Source: Paraburkholderia dinghuensis
GTDB lineage: Bacteria > Pseudomonadota > Gammaproteobacteria > Burkholderiales > Burkholderiaceae
Length of the DNA: 64,000 bases
Direction of reading: 5' to 3'
Assembly: GCF_003837865.1 (NCBI RefSeq)
Contig: NZ_RQIS01000011.1
Coordinates: forward strand, 19,236 to 83,235
Position numbers and translations under genes: made by a program. Under the pieces are notes generated by a model that saw nothing but the letters and a program-made list of their open reading frames with translations, did not search any database and had not been told where the DNA came from. Positions 1-9,143 of this stretch are shown here, piece after piece; the stretch's first letter is position 1; the number at the start of each line of letters is the position of its first letter.

Positions 1-657
1 GAACGTGCCGAACATGCTCTCGAAGTACGGCTGGTCGTACAGCGAGATGTTCCAGAACACACTCTGGTAACCGCGAGCGGCGGCCGGCTGGTTCAGCGCG
101 TACACGACGTGCTGCAAGTGGTTTTCGACCCGCGATCGATGCGTGTTCAGGTAGTCGTCGCCATAGTCCTTGCGGCAGAAGTAGTCGAAATAAAGGAGAA
201 ATTCGACGGTTGCGACTGCGCCCGCGAACTGCGCGCTCACCGCGAACACGAAATTGACGAAGGTGCCGCAGAACGATTCGATGTGTTTCGGCGCCTTCGA
301 CTCGCCACCCAGCTTGGTCAGACCATCGAGCAGCAGCGGATACATGCTCACGGACACGCAATATGGCCGCAGCGATGTCTCGTCGTGCACATATATTTCG
401 TGATCCGTAATTTGCCTGATGTACTCTTCGGCCAGCTCATCGCCAAACATCGCCGAGATCTCCTGGCTTATCAGGCGCCGGTTGATCTGGATATTGAAAT
501 CCTTGTGCAACTCGGCTTCCAACGTCGCGATGTTCTTGTCCTCCACGTTGGCGTTGGCGTCCAGTGCTGCGCCATCGGCGGCCGTTGCCGCTTCCGCATA
601 GTGCCGCAGGAAGGCCAGTTTTTGGTCCACCTGGGTGCTGGTCAGTTGTGTAAACAT
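1..657 (-). CDS. nrdD: Anaerobic ribonucleoside-triphosphate reductase, N-terminal part (runs off the left edge)
   Basis: The reverse strand encodes 219 residues from an ATG at 657 with no stop before the edge, so the 3' part is missing. The product would be the oxygen-sensitive glycyl-radical enzyme that reduces ribonucleotides under anoxia. The segment YCVSVSMYPLLLDGLTKLGG (about residues 99-118) and the downstream ESFCGTFVNFVFAVS stretch are typical of the NrdD catalytic domain. No ATP-cone precedes it, so this is a short-N-terminus form. It starts 10 bases after the nrdG stop and is evidently cotranscribed with it. The glycyl-radical loop and Zn cysteines lie outside the window and cannot be checked. 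It is probably backbone DNA unrelated to the catabolic island. Confidence 0.85.
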   Translation of the reverse strand, partial: MFTQLTSTQVDQKLAFLRHYAEAATAADGAALDANANVEDKNIATLEAELHKDFNIQINRRLISQEISAMFGDELAEEYIRQITDHEIYVHDETSLRPYCVSVSMYPLLLDGLTKLGGESKAPKHIESFCGTFVNFVFAVSAQFAGAVATVEFLLYFDYFCRKDYGDDYLNTHRSRVENHLQHVVYALNQPAAARGYQSVFWNISLYDQPYFESMFGTF

Positions 658-666
658 CGAAGCTCC

Positions 667-1110
667 TTAATCCCAAAACAAGGGGGTGAGGTCCGTGCCT
701 GTCGGCACGTGTGTTAGTCGTTGATTCGTGGTTTTCTGGTTCAGACCGCCAAGCCTGGCAACATAAGGACCGGTCTTCAGATAATCGAGCACCTGCTCGA
801 GCGCTGGTGCCAGCCGCTCTTCGCCGGTGTACAACGCAACCTTGTAGCCGAGACGTCTGGCCAGAGCGAGATACTCCGGCAACGCCGTCTCCCATTCGCC
901 TCCCATGAACAGCACACACGAAGCCAGACCCTTATAGCGCTGGAGCCATGCGTCGAAAGTTTCCAGGCTCAACGGGTCTCCGGCCGCAGCGTCCTGCAAC
1001 ACCTTGGAGTGGCACCCCGCACAAGCGAGCGGGCAGCCAGTCATGAAAAATCCCAGGCAGATTTCGTTGGGTATCTCCTGAAACAGTACGTCGATAGCGA
1101 CTTGCCGCAT
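667..1110 (-). CDS. nrdG: Anaerobic ribonucleotide reductase activase, radical SAM
   Basis: This 147-residue protein makes the glycyl radical on NrdD by reductive cleavage of S-adenosylmethionine. The radical-SAM triad CxxxCxxC is seen at Cys26, Cys30 and Cys33 in TGCPLACAGC. The length fits small NrdG activases. I chose the ATG at 1110 because AAGGG lies about 8 bases upstream; an in-frame ATG at 1164 would add 18 residues but has no good ribosome site and would begin before the conserved core. nrdG precedes nrdD here, with a 9-base gap. An FNR/ANR-type dyad lies about 83 bases upstream, which fits induction without oxygen. Confidence 0.9.
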   Translation of the reverse strand: MRQVAIDVLFQEIPNEICLGFFMTGCPLACAGCHSKVLQDAAAGDPLSLETFDAWLQRYKGLASCVLFMGGEWETALPEYLALARRLGYKVALYTGEERLAPALEQVLDYLKTGPYVARLGGLNQKTTNQRLTHVPTGTDLTPLFWD

Positions 1111-1192
1111 TGGTACGACCCTTATCGAGATGGCTAATCGTATACTAGATATAGTTGTTAACATGATTTAAGGCACAACATATTGTGCAGAC

Positions 1193-1206
1193 GTGATATA
1201 AATCAA
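1193..1206. promoter_or_regulatory. FNR/ANR-type box upstream of nrdGD
   Basis: On the reverse strand the site reads TTGATTTATATCAC, which matches the FNR/ANR consensus TTGAT-N4-ATCAA at 9 of 10 defined positions. It is centred about 90 bases before the nrdG start codon. Anaerobic control of nrdDG by FNR-type regulators is known in other bacteria; that it works here is inferred from position and sequence only. Confidence 0.6.
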
Positions 1207-1377
1207 ATCCACGGGAGAGCGCGTAATTTTTTTCGTGAGCCTCCTGAACTGCAGTCGAACGCATTGCGTCATGGGTGTGGATGCGGCGATCCAATCCGGG
1301 TGCGACGCGCGCTCGTGGACGTTTTGGGCCTCAGTTGCGAGGTGACGAAGGAGGGGGCGTGTGGGCGAAGATTGCGT

Positions 1378-1421
1378 ATTCCGGCGAACGTGATCACGGA
1401 TTACGGCGGATCGTGATCACG
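1378..1421. repeat. Degenerate terminal direct repeats of an IS21-type element
   Basis: Two near-copies of a 22-base unit stand in tandem (1378-1399 and 1400-1421). Each begins ATTnCGGCG and contains the palindrome CGTGATCACG (1389-1398 and 1412-1421). Multiple terminal repeats at the ends are typical of IS21-family elements, and a broken istA begins about 95 bases downstream. The rest of the 1,207-1,515 interval shows no gene, and the outer end of the element is not clear. Confidence 0.5.
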
Positions 1422-1515
1422 ATCATTCGGAATCCGGGTTTGAGTCTGGCGGTGGCGTTGCGCATGTATTCACCGGCGGCGTTAGCCTGCTCCCTTTTTT
1501 GCGGGAGAAGCGCTG

Positions 1516-2478
1516 ATGCCGACACCTCGGATGAGCATGCACAAATTGAAGGAAGTCCTGCGACCGAAGTGGGCGTGTGGCCTGACGCACCGGCAGATCA
1601 GCCGGGCCATCGGCATCAGCGTCGGGGCCGTGTCGAAGTTCTCGGCCCAGGCCAGCCAGGCGGGACTGGGCCGCAGCCGAAGCGCTGTCCGACGATGAAC
1701 TGAACGCGCGCCTGAGGCCTGCGGCAACCGATGCCACGGCGACGACATCCCGGCGCATCGAGCCCGACTACACGGCATTGCATCGCGAGCTGCGCCGCAA
1801 GGGCGTGACGCTGCAACTGCTGTGGGAAGAATACGCTGAAGCGAACCCCGGCCAGCGGACCTACCGTTACACGCAGTTCTGCCAGAAGTGCAGGGACTGG
1901 GCGAAGTCGATCAAGCGCTCAATGCGCCAGCAGCACAGCGCCGGCGAGAAGCTGTTCGCCGACTTCGCGGGCCCGGCCGTGCCGAGCCTCGCGCGCGATG
2001 GCGGCGTCGAGTTTGAGGCGCACGTGTTCGTTGCCGTGCTCGGTGCGTCGAACTATACGTTCGCTTGCGCGACGCGCACCGAGACGATGGCGGACTGGAT
2101 CGGCAGCCTGTGCGACGCGCTGGAGTTCATCGGCGGCGTGCCCGAGCTGCTCGTGCCCGACAACCCGCGCGCGCTGATCGCGCGGCCCGACCGTTACGAA
2201 CCCGGACTGGGCACGACCACACAGGACTTCGTGAACCACTACGGCACGGCGATGCTGCCGGCGCGTCCGCGCAAACCGCAGGACAAGGCCAAGGTCGAAG
2301 TCGGCGTGCAGATCGTCGAGCGCTGGGTGCTGGCCCGGCTACGCCACTATCGCTTCTACAGTCTGGCCGAACTCAACAAGGCCATTGCAGAACTGATCGC
2401 CGACCTGAACCAGCGCCCGTTCAAGCGGCTCGAAGGCAACCGCCTCGAATGGTTCGAACGGCTGGACCACGAATTGCA
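1516..2478 (+). pseudogene. istA: IS21-family transposase (IstA-like), frameshifted and 3'-truncated
   Basis: The first 50 or so codons encode a helix-turn-helix start (KWACGLTHRQISRAIGISVG). Near 1665-1675 the frame shifts by one, and the remainder continues in the next frame (AEALSDDELNARLRPAATDA onward). DDE integrase-type motifs follow: DFAGP, the LLVPDNPRA stretch, and a Glu in PQDKAKVEVGVQ. After EWFERLDH (about 2478) the coding sequence stops resembling a transposase and ends in unrelated sequence at 2557, so the C-terminus and the istB helper are missing. It marks the left border of the accessory module and is unlikely to be active. Confidence 0.8.
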
Positions 2479-2637
2479 TCGTTTTTGTGTACTACAGCGC
2501 ATTCAGATTGGGGACAGTCGCTCCTTCAAATATCCGGCTAGAACAGAATCGGCTTGACTACCCAAACTGTGGCCAAAGGCCGTCGAGATTTGCGATAGAT
2601 CAAGCATTCCTGCGTCTCTGTTCGGGGTAAACCTGCA

Positions 2638-2673
2638 CAAGTTATACACAAAACTGAAAACTGTCTTAACTTG
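2638..2673. promoter_or_regulatory. Putative operator of module A (ACAA-N9-CTGT within a larger dyad)
   Basis: CAAGTTA (2638-2644) and TAACTTG (2667-2673) form a 7-bp perfect inverted repeat. Inside it, ACAA (2648-2651) and CTGT (2661-2664) sit 9 bases apart, the same geometry as five other catabolic promoters in the window. The site ends 39 bases before the Rieske alpha start codon. Function is inferred. Confidence 0.45.
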
Positions 2674-2712
2674 TCTCCATGCCGCAATTACGCCGGTCAT
2701 AAGGAGACTTGT

Positions 2713-4113
2713 ATGTTGACGCGTAGCAGTCCAATTCTGTCCGACGGAACCAAGGTCTCGGATCTCATCAACCTGGACACTCGTGAAGTAAAAATGCGGG
2801 TTCTGTCTGATGCCGAGGTGTACCAGCTCGAGATGGAGAGAATCTTCGCCAAGACTTGGGTCTTTCTGGCGCACGAGACGGAAATACCTAATGCGGGGGA
2901 TTTCGTTCAAAGGGACATGGGTTCCGATTCGGTTCTCGTTACGCGTGACAACGAAGGTCAGGTACATGTGGTGCTCAACGTGTGCACCCATCGGGGCATG
3001 AAGGTTTCCACGCTGGACGCGGGCAATACCCAGGCCCATCTGTGTATCTACCACGGCTGGGCTTTCAAGCCCAACGGGGACTTCATCGGCGCACCCGTTG
3101 AGAAAGAGTGCATGCACGGGAAGACGATGAGCAAGGCAGAGCTCTCGCTCACAAAAGCCCGTGTGGCGATCTATGGCGGCTTGATTTTCGCCACCTGGAA
3201 CGTCGACGGCCCGTCGTTCGATGAGTTCCTGGGCGATGCCAGGTTCTACTACGACACACTGTGGTGCCGCACGACCAAGGGCATGGAGGTGTTGGGGCCT
3301 CCGCAGCGCTTCATGATCCGTGCCAACTGGAAGGCTGCCGCCGAGCAGGGGGCCTCGGATGGCTTCCACACCCTCACGCTTCACCGTTGGCTGGGCGAGA
3401 TCGGCCCTTACGCCAGGAAGCCCGGCGAGGAGGGTGGTGGAGCCGACCTCACACCCGAAATGTACGGCATCGAAGTCTGGACCGATCATGGTCACACCAT
3501 GCGCTGCATCGATTTGAATCGAAAGGTGCGCCGGATCACGGGCAAGGATCCGTCCGAGCTTACGCCGCAGGAAAAGCTCACAGTTTTGCCCCCCCCGGGC
3601 CTTACGCCCGAGATGATCCCTGACGTGGTCAGCCGTCTCTCGCCAGAGCAGATCCGGATGATGAGTTCCAACCCCCCGCAGGTCGGCAACTTCTTCCCCA
3701 ATGGTCTGTTCGAGTTCATCTATCTGCCTACCCCCGATGGCAAGGTGGTCGGTGCCATGGCGCTGCACACCTATGTGCCCGTGGGGCCGGACAAGTTCAT
3801 GTTCATGAACTGGATCCTGGCGGAGAAAGACACGCCGCCCGAGCAGAAAGCCGCCATGCTGCGCATTTCCTGCCAGTTGCTGGGCACTTCGGGCATGGTC
3901 GAACAAGACGATTCCGATACCTGGCCGCATCAGACCATTGTGGCCAAGGGTGCCATGAGCCGAAACATTACCCTGAAGTACCAGGCCAGGTTCGAGACGG
4001 GGGCGCCTGAGGGATGGCCAGGCCCCGGCCACGTGGGCAGTGGCTTCACCAAGGATGACACCAACTGGAGCTTCTGGACGTACTGGCACGAGCTGATGAC
4101 CCGTAACGGTTGA
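2713..4113 (+). CDS. Rieske ring-hydroxylating dioxygenase, large subunit (module A)
   Basis: This 466-residue alpha subunit should insert O2 into a ring as the catalytic part of a two-subunit Rieske dioxygenase. Rieske ligands are Cys91, His93, Cys111 and His114 (CTH, then CIYH). The mononuclear iron site shows the bridging Asp216 and His219/His224 (SDGFHTLTLH), with a later VEQDDSDTW stretch that supplies the usual third Asp. The start is set by AAGGAG 8 bases upstream. The beta-subunit gene follows after 40 bases. A close paralogue lies at 21,007 with identical cluster spacing, but this copy sits between transposon remnants. No ferredoxin or reductase gene accompanies it, so it must borrow electron carriers from elsewhere. 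The substrate is unknown. Confidence 0.92.
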   Translation: MLTRSSPILSDGTKVSDLINLDTREVKMRVLSDAEVYQLEMERIFAKTWVFLAHETEIPNAGDFVQRDMGSDSVLVTRDNEGQVHVVLNVCTHRGMKVSTLDAGNTQAHLCIYHGWAFKPNGDFIGAPVEKECMHGKTMSKAELSLTKARVAIYGGLIFATWNVDGPSFDEFLGDARFYYDTLWCRTTKGMEVLGPPQRFMIRANWKAAAEQGASDGFHTLTLHRWLGEIGPYARKPGEEGGGADLTPEMYGIEVWTDHGHTMRCIDLNRKVRRITGKDPSELTPQEKLTVLPPPGLTPEMIPDVVSRLSPEQIRMMSSNPPQVGNFFPNGLFEFIYLPTPDGKVVGAMALHTYVPVGPDKFMFMNWILAEKDTPPEQKAAMLRISCQLLGTSGMVEQDDSDTWPHQTIVAKGAMSRNITLKYQARFETGAPEGWPGPGHVGSGFTKDDTNWSFWTYWHELMTRNG

Positions 4114-4153
4114 GCCGGCACACCAGGACTCATACACATCAGGAGACCACACC

Positions 4154-4723
4154 ATGTCGCTTAACCTGCTCGAACCCACACCCCTGCCGCCCACCATCCA
4201 TGCCAGGCGCGTGCATATGGGTAGCCCCGTATATAACGAAATCTTCGAGTTCCTCGTCGATGAAGCCGAGCTGCTCGATACGCTGAAACTGGCTGAATGG
4301 AGTGAACTGCTCGCGCCCGACATCGAATACAACGTGCCCCAGCGTCTGACGCGCCCTGTGCGTCAACAGGATGGAACGACCATCCGTACGGTGCAGCACA
4401 TGCACGACAACCTCGGATCCCTGATGCTGCGCGTGCGCCGCATCACCGATACGCGCAGCGCATGGGGCGAGGATCCACCCTCGCGCACCCGCCGCATGGT
4501 GAGCAACGTTCGTGTGTACGGGACGGAAAAACCGGATGAATACAAGGTTCTGAGCTACTTGTTGGTTAGCCGCAGCCGCTTCGACTTCGACTACTTCGAC
4601 CTGATCCCGTGTGATCGCCACGACGTGTTGCGAAAGGATGGGGACTCTTTCAAGATTGCCCGCCGCGAAATCCTGATCGACCAGTCGGTGATCGGAACTC
4701 CAAACCTCGGCATTTTCCTTTGA
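4154..4723 (+). CDS. Rieske dioxygenase small (beta) subunit (module A)
   Basis: The 189-residue product belongs to the SnoaL/NTF2-like beta subunits that pack against the alpha trimer in ring-hydroxylating dioxygenases. Family traits are the RVHMGSPVYNEIFEFLVDEA start and the AWGEDPPSRTRRMVSNVRVY core, and the chain ends in NLGIFL, as its paralogue at 22,450 ends in NLAIFL. CAGGAGA precedes the ATG. It lies directly after the alpha gene and 37 bases before the P450 gene, so the three are probably one transcript. Beta subunits have no redox centre, and the role is structural with some influence on specificity. Confidence 0.9.
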   Translation: MSLNLLEPTPLPPTIHARRVHMGSPVYNEIFEFLVDEAELLDTLKLAEWSELLAPDIEYNVPQRLTRPVRQQDGTTIRTVQHMHDNLGSLMLRVRRITDTRSAWGEDPPSRTRRMVSNVRVYGTEKPDEYKVLSYLLVSRSRFDFDYFDLIPCDRHDVLRKDGDSFKIARREILIDQSVIGTPNLGIFL

Positions 4724-4760
4724 TCTGTTGTTCAGGGTCTCACATATCACAAGGAATGCC

Positions 4761-6041
4761 ATGCGTACGTCTCACCGTTCCGAAAAACTCGAACAAGCAT
4801 TCGCGGCGCTGTCGGCCAACTACCGAGGCACCGACATTGACCTGCACGCGGTGTGCCGTGACAGGCGCATGAAGTCTCCGGTCGTGGCCGGAGACTTCAT
4901 GAACAGCATCGGCGTGCCCACTCATGCAGGCGCCAACCACGGCAACCAGACCTTCGCGCTGTTCAAGTACGACGACGTGAAGCATGTTCTGCAAGACTCA
5001 GCTACTTTCACCAGTGGCTTCATTGCCAGAGGTCTCGGCAGCTTCTTCAGTGCAGACGGGTTGATCATCATCGCCATGGACGGGGAGCCGCATCGTGCCG
5101 CTCGAGGTCTTCTGCAGCCCGTGTTCGCGCCGAACGCAATGCTGCCGTGGCGAAGTCTGATCGAGCATCAGATTCGCGATGAATTCATCCTGCCGCTGGT
5201 CCCTGACAAGCGGGCTGACTTGCTCGACTTCGGGCTGTACTTCCCCATTCGTGTCATTTACGGCCTGATCGGATTTCCCGACGACGAACTCGGCAATTTC
5301 TATGAATATGCCGCGATGGGCCTGTCGATCCTGGCCGGGCCGCAGCTCGACCCGATCAAGGAAGCCGAATCACGCGAACGTGCCATGAAGGCCACCAATA
5401 CCTTGTACGAGGCGGTGCTGGCGTTGGTCAAGCGTCGTCGCGCGGAGGGTGCGCCTGGCGATGATCTGGTCTGCCGCTTGTTGCGCGCCGAGTTCGAGGG
5501 GCGCAAGCTCGATGACCATGAAATCACCACCTTCGCGCGCTCGATGGTCGCCGCTGGCGGGGAAACCACCACACGTACCTTTAGTTCGATCATGACGCTG
5601 TTACTGCAGCGCCCGGAACTGGTCGAGAGAATCCGCAACGACCGTAGCCTGGTGCCTAAGCTGATCGACGAGAGCGTCCGTTTCGAGCCAGTGTCCACTG
5701 TCAAGGTGCGACAGGCAGCACGAGACGTCGAAATCCGGGGCGTGCACATTCCCAAAGGGGCGATGGTGCAATGCGTCGTGGCCTCAGCCAACCGCGACGA
5801 GGAGATCTTCGACAACAGCGACACCTTTAATATCGATCGCCGGCAGAAGCCGTCTTTCACCTTCGGCTTCGGCCCGCACATGTGCGTTGGCCAGTACCTG
5901 GCGAAGATGGAACTGTCCATTGCAATCAACGCCATACTCGACCTCTTCCCCAACATTCGGCTGGATCCAGACTGTCCGGCCCCGGAAATCACCGGCAGCA
6001 TGCTGCGCGGTGCCTCTACTGTGCCCGTGATATGGGATTGA
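4761..6041 (+). CDS. Cytochrome P450 monooxygenase (module A)
   Basis: A soluble 426-residue bacterial P450. The heme-binding loop FGFGPHMCVG places the thiolate ligand at Cys375. The I-helix carries AAGGETTTRTF, and the ExxR motif is ESVR in LIDESVRFEP. The ATG at 4761 is preferred over an in-frame ATG at 4728 because AAGGA stands 6 bases before it. Class I P450s of this kind need a [2Fe-2S] ferredoxin and its reductase; the nearest candidates are at 37,090 and 13,442. It is clearly paralogous to the P450 at 33,436 (shared YRGxDxDL start and matching C-terminus). Hydroxylation of the same substrate series as the adjacent dioxygenase is inferred from the operon. Confidence 0.92.
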   Translation: MRTSHRSEKLEQAFAALSANYRGTDIDLHAVCRDRRMKSPVVAGDFMNSIGVPTHAGANHGNQTFALFKYDDVKHVLQDSATFTSGFIARGLGSFFSADGLIIIAMDGEPHRAARGLLQPVFAPNAMLPWRSLIEHQIRDEFILPLVPDKRADLLDFGLYFPIRVIYGLIGFPDDELGNFYEYAAMGLSILAGPQLDPIKEAESRERAMKATNTLYEAVLALVKRRRAEGAPGDDLVCRLLRAEFEGRKLDDHEITTFARSMVAAGGETTTRTFSSIMTLLLQRPELVERIRNDRSLVPKLIDESVRFEPVSTVKVRQAARDVEIRGVHIPKGAMVQCVVASANRDEEIFDNSDTFNIDRRQKPSFTFGFGPHMCVGQYLAKMELSIAINAILDLFPNIRLDPDCPAPEITGSMLRGASTVPVIWD

Positions 6042-6185
6042 CGATCCGAAGCACAATTAGCTGTCTTAGGCATTGATGTCCACGCCATCGAGCCGGGTAT
6101 AGCGGTCGACCTTTGGCCATGCCGGGAATGAGCGGCGGCAACGCTCGTAATACACGGCGCCAGGTCCAGCTCGGCCATTTGATGA

Positions 6186-6226
6186 TATGGATACCTAAAC
6201 CATGAATAAATCTTTATACGGATACC
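6186..6226. promoter_or_regulatory. Pair of direct repeats TAYGGATACC before the module A amidohydrolase
   Basis: TATGGATACC (6186-6195) and TACGGATACC (6217-6226) are repeated 31 bases apart, about three helical turns, in the 188-base gap between the P450 and amidohydrolase genes. The second copy ends 3 bases before the start codon, where the ribosome site would be, and no good Shine-Dalgarno is visible. This may be a regulator or translational site; the evidence is the repeat alone. Confidence 0.25.
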
Positions 6227-6229
6227 ATC

Positions 6230-7540
6230 ATGCAACTCGACGAGCTCATTCTTGTTAGTGTTGACGACCATGCGATTGAACCGCGCGGCGCCTTTGATCG
6301 TCACATGCCGGCCAGATTCAAAGGCCGGGAGCCAAAAGTGGTGCAAAACAAGGGCCGTGATGTGTGGGTCTTTGAAGGCCGTGCGACGGGCTACATGGGC
6401 CTGAACTCGGTAGTGGGGCGTCCTAAGGATGAATACGGCATGGAACCTTTGGGCTATGAGCACATGCGTCGCGGCACGTGGGACGTCAAGGCCCGTGTCG
6501 ACGACATGAACGCCAACGGCGTGCTGGGTTCGATCTGCTTTCCGACCTTCCCTGGTTTCGCGGGTCAACGCTTCCAGCAATACAAGGAGGCGCGGGACGT
6601 CTCGTTTGCCGCCATCCAGGCCTATAACGACTGGCACTTGCAGGATTGGTGCAACGCCGCGCCGGGCCGGTTCATTCCGCTGAGCCTGATCCCCTGGTGG
6701 GACGGTGAACTGGCCGCTCAGGAAATCCGTCGTATGGCCAAACTCGGTGTACACGCGATCTCGCTCTCGGACAACCCTGCGCTGCACGGATTCCCATCGA
6801 TCCACTCCGATCACTGGGATCCGGTGTGGCGGGCCTGTGCGGACAACGACGTGGTGATCTGCTGTCACATCGGCACCGGCGTCAAGGCCGAGCACGCCTC
6901 GGACCTCACGCCGATCGACGCCTGGATTACCTCGATGCCGATCTCGATTGCCAACTCGGCTGCAGACTGGATCTGGGCCCCTATGTGGAAGAAGTACCCC
7001 AACCTGCGCATGGCCCTTTCGGAGGGCAGCATTGGATGGATTCCGTATCTGCTGGAACGCGCCGACTTCACTTATCGGCATCATCATGAATGGACCATGA
7101 CCGACTTCGGCGGCGGCAAGCCAAGCGATGTCTTCAAGCAGCACATCATCACTTGTTTCATCGAAGACGAGTTTGGTCTGCGGAATCTGGCCGATATCGG
7201 CGAAGACAAGGTGACATGGGAATGCGACTATCCGCACTCCGATTGCACCTGGCCGGGTTCACCGGAGATATTCCATGCCCAGACCCGGCATCTGACGGAT
7301 CTGCAGATCGACAAGATCGGCCACCTGAATGCAATGAGGGAGTTTTCCTATGACCCGTTTTCCATTCTGGGGCGTGAGAACTGCACGGTGGGCGCACTGC
7401 GGGCGCAGGCCCGGCATGTCAGTGTCGAACCCATGCTGGGTATGGGAGGCGCGAGGCCGGTGCGCGAGGCGGGCAAGCCGGTAACTTCGGGAGACATCAA
7501 CAAGATGTTCGCTGCTGCCGATGCCGAGACCGCACTGTAA
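6230..7540 (+). CDS. Amidohydrolase-2 family protein, large form (module A)
   Basis: This 436-residue protein belongs to the metal-dependent amidohydrolase-2 (ACMSD-related) family, whose members decarboxylate or hydrolyse aromatic acids and ring-cleavage products. The N-terminus VSVDDHAIEP holds a DxH in place of the usual HxH metal pair. ICCHIGTG supplies the central His, and WECDYPHSDCTWPG supplies the C-terminal Asp/His region. It has a paralogue at 41,781 that is similar over its whole length, and the pair is distinct from the smaller amidohydrolases at 28,825 and 61,870. The reaction is unknown; decarboxylation or C-C hydrolysis of a ring carboxylate is the most likely guess. The gap before it is 188 bases, so it may have its own promoter. 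Confidence 0.8.
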   Translation: MQLDELILVSVDDHAIEPRGAFDRHMPARFKGREPKVVQNKGRDVWVFEGRATGYMGLNSVVGRPKDEYGMEPLGYEHMRRGTWDVKARVDDMNANGVLGSICFPTFPGFAGQRFQQYKEARDVSFAAIQAYNDWHLQDWCNAAPGRFIPLSLIPWWDGELAAQEIRRMAKLGVHAISLSDNPALHGFPSIHSDHWDPVWRACADNDVVICCHIGTGVKAEHASDLTPIDAWITSMPISIANSAADWIWAPMWKKYPNLRMALSEGSIGWIPYLLERADFTYRHHHEWTMTDFGGGKPSDVFKQHIITCFIEDEFGLRNLADIGEDKVTWECDYPHSDCTWPGSPEIFHAQTRHLTDLQIDKIGHLNAMREFSYDPFSILGRENCTVGALRAQARHVSVEPMLGMGGARPVREAGKPVTSGDINKMFAAADAETAL

Positions 7541-7556
7541 TGCACGGGAGTGCGAT

Positions 7557-9143
7557 ATGAGTCAAATCTATGATGTTGTGGTCGCCGGTGGAGGCCATAA
7601 CGGACTGGTCGCCGCCTGTTACCTGGCCAAGGCCGGTAAAAAAGTATGCGTGGTCGAGAAGAACGACAAGGTCGGCGGCGGTGTAATGACACGCGAACTG
7701 ACTGTGCCGGGCTTCAAGCATGACGTGTGCTCGGTGGCCCACACGTTGCTGCAGGCCAACCCGCTGCTGCGCAATGACGAGCTGGGTCTCGTGGCCAGGT
7801 TCGGGCTCAGGTACGTCAATCCCGACAAGATGACGGCGATCTTCTACGACGACGGGACGACGCTGGAATTCTATACGGATCTGGAGCGAACCTGCCAGGC
7901 CATCGCCAAGTTTTCACAGCACGATGCCGATGCCTATCGCCGCTTCAACCACCAGGTGTTTCAGAATCTGGACATGATGGTGATGGGCATGTTCCACGCG
8001 CCGCCCAACGCGGGCGCGCAGGCGGTCATGATGGAGCAGAGCGCCGTGGGCCAAGATCTGATGCGCACTCAGGCCATGAGTGCCTGGGACGTGATCAGCG
8101 AATGGTTCGAGAGCGACAAGGTCAAGATCGCGCTGGCACGCTATGCGTCCGAGGCGATGATGAATCCGTTCGACAACGGCACCGGTTTCGGCTTTTACAT
8201 CATTCTGCCGTTCATGCACCGCTACGGTGTCGGCATTCCGGTTGGCGGATCGGGCGCGTTTGCCGATGCGCTGCGCGCCTGCCTCGAGTCACATGGAGGC
8301 GTGGTGCGAACCTCGAGTCCAGTGAAGCAATTCAAGCTGGACGGCGGCAAGGTCACCGGTGTGATACTGGAGTCAGGGGAGGAAATCCTGGCGAAGAAAG
8401 CAGTCATCTCGACCCTGCATGCGAAGCAGGTGTTTCCGCACATGCTGCCCGGCGTCAGTTACCCGGAGGGTTTCGAGCGCCGTATCCAGACGCTCAAGCA
8501 TTCCAGTTTCCAGCCTTTCAACATGCATGTGGCGCTGCACGAGGCTCCGCGGTACAGGGTGGGGCCTGCGGTGGACGACTTCTTCTGGGTGGAGCGTTCC
8601 CATTCCAGCGTGGAAGAATTCTCCCGCGCGTTCCGCGATCTGGAGTACGGCATACCGCGGCGAGATTACGTGGCCTATGTGATGCAGGATGTATACGACA
8701 AGACGCGCGCGCCCGAGGGAAAGCGGGCGCTCAACATGTATGCCTTCGCACCCTACAACCTCAAGGGCGGGGCGGCGCGCTGGGACGAGATTGGCAAGGA
8801 GGTAGCCCACGGGTTCCTGGATGATCTGCGCAAGCTCACCACCAACATGGGCGACGACAACATCATCGGCTTTTCATGGATGACTCCGCTGGATATCGAG
8901 CGCCATAACAACGCCATGATTCAGGCCGATATCCTGCACTTTGGCTCCTACAACTGGCAGATCGCCGGGAACCGGCCCGCTCCGGGATACGGGCAGTACC
9001 GCTCCCCCGTCGAAGGACTGTTCATCGCCGGCGCCAGCACGCACCCGGGCGGAGGTGTCACCGCCTCGTCGGGGCGCAACGTGGCTCGGCTGTTGCTCGA
9101 CGAGGAGTTCGGCATGGACTTCGACAAGCTGGTGGCGGCATGA
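7557..9143 (+). CDS. FAD-dependent oxidoreductase of the CrtI/PYROXD2 (phytoene desaturase-like) family
   Basis: The 528-residue protein starts with a dinucleotide-binding motif (VVVAGGGHNGLVAACYLAKA) followed by VVEKNDKVGGG. It ends with the FAD-contacting region typical of the family (GLFIAGASTHPGGGVTASSG). Relatives desaturate or oxidise hydrophobic rings and polyenes. The ATG at 7557 lies 16 bases after the amidohydrolase stop, and its stop overlaps the next start as ATGA. No second copy exists in the main cluster, so this step is specific to module A. A dehydrogenation of an alicyclic ring is a reasonable inference; the exact substrate is not readable. Confidence 0.8.
   Translation: MSQIYDVVVAGGGHNGLVAACYLAKAGKKVCVVEKNDKVGGGVMTRELTVPGFKHDVCSVAHTLLQANPLLRNDELGLVARFGLRYVNPDKMTAIFYDDGTTLEFYTDLERTCQAIAKFSQHDADAYRRFNHQVFQNLDMMVMGMFHAPPNAGAQAVMMEQSAVGQDLMRTQAMSAWDVISEWFESDKVKIALARYASEAMMNPFDNGTGFGFYIILPFMHRYGVGIPVGGSGAFADALRACLESHGGVVRTSSPVKQFKLDGGKVTGVILESGEEILAKKAVISTLHAKQVFPHMLPGVSYPEGFERRIQTLKHSSFQPFNMHVALHEAPRYRVGPAVDDFFWVERSHSSVEEFSRAFRDLEYGIPRRDYVAYVMQDVYDKTRAPEGKRALNMYAFAPYNLKGGAARWDEIGKEVAHGFLDDLRKLTTNMGDDNIIGFSWMTPLDIERHNNAMIQADILHFGSYNWQIAGNRPAPGYGQYRSPVEGLFIAGASTHPGGGVTASSGRNVARLLLDEEFGMDFDKLVAA

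Noticed and set aside
2503..4332. Long open frame on the reverse strand opposite the first Rieske alpha gene
   Set aside because: It is antisense to a clear dioxygenase gene and its translation has no family pattern; long antisense frames are common in GC-rich DNA.
5300..7237. 645-codon reverse-strand frame opposite the P450 and amidohydrolase
   Set aside because: It spans two well-supported forward genes and their gap, and the translation shows no domain.
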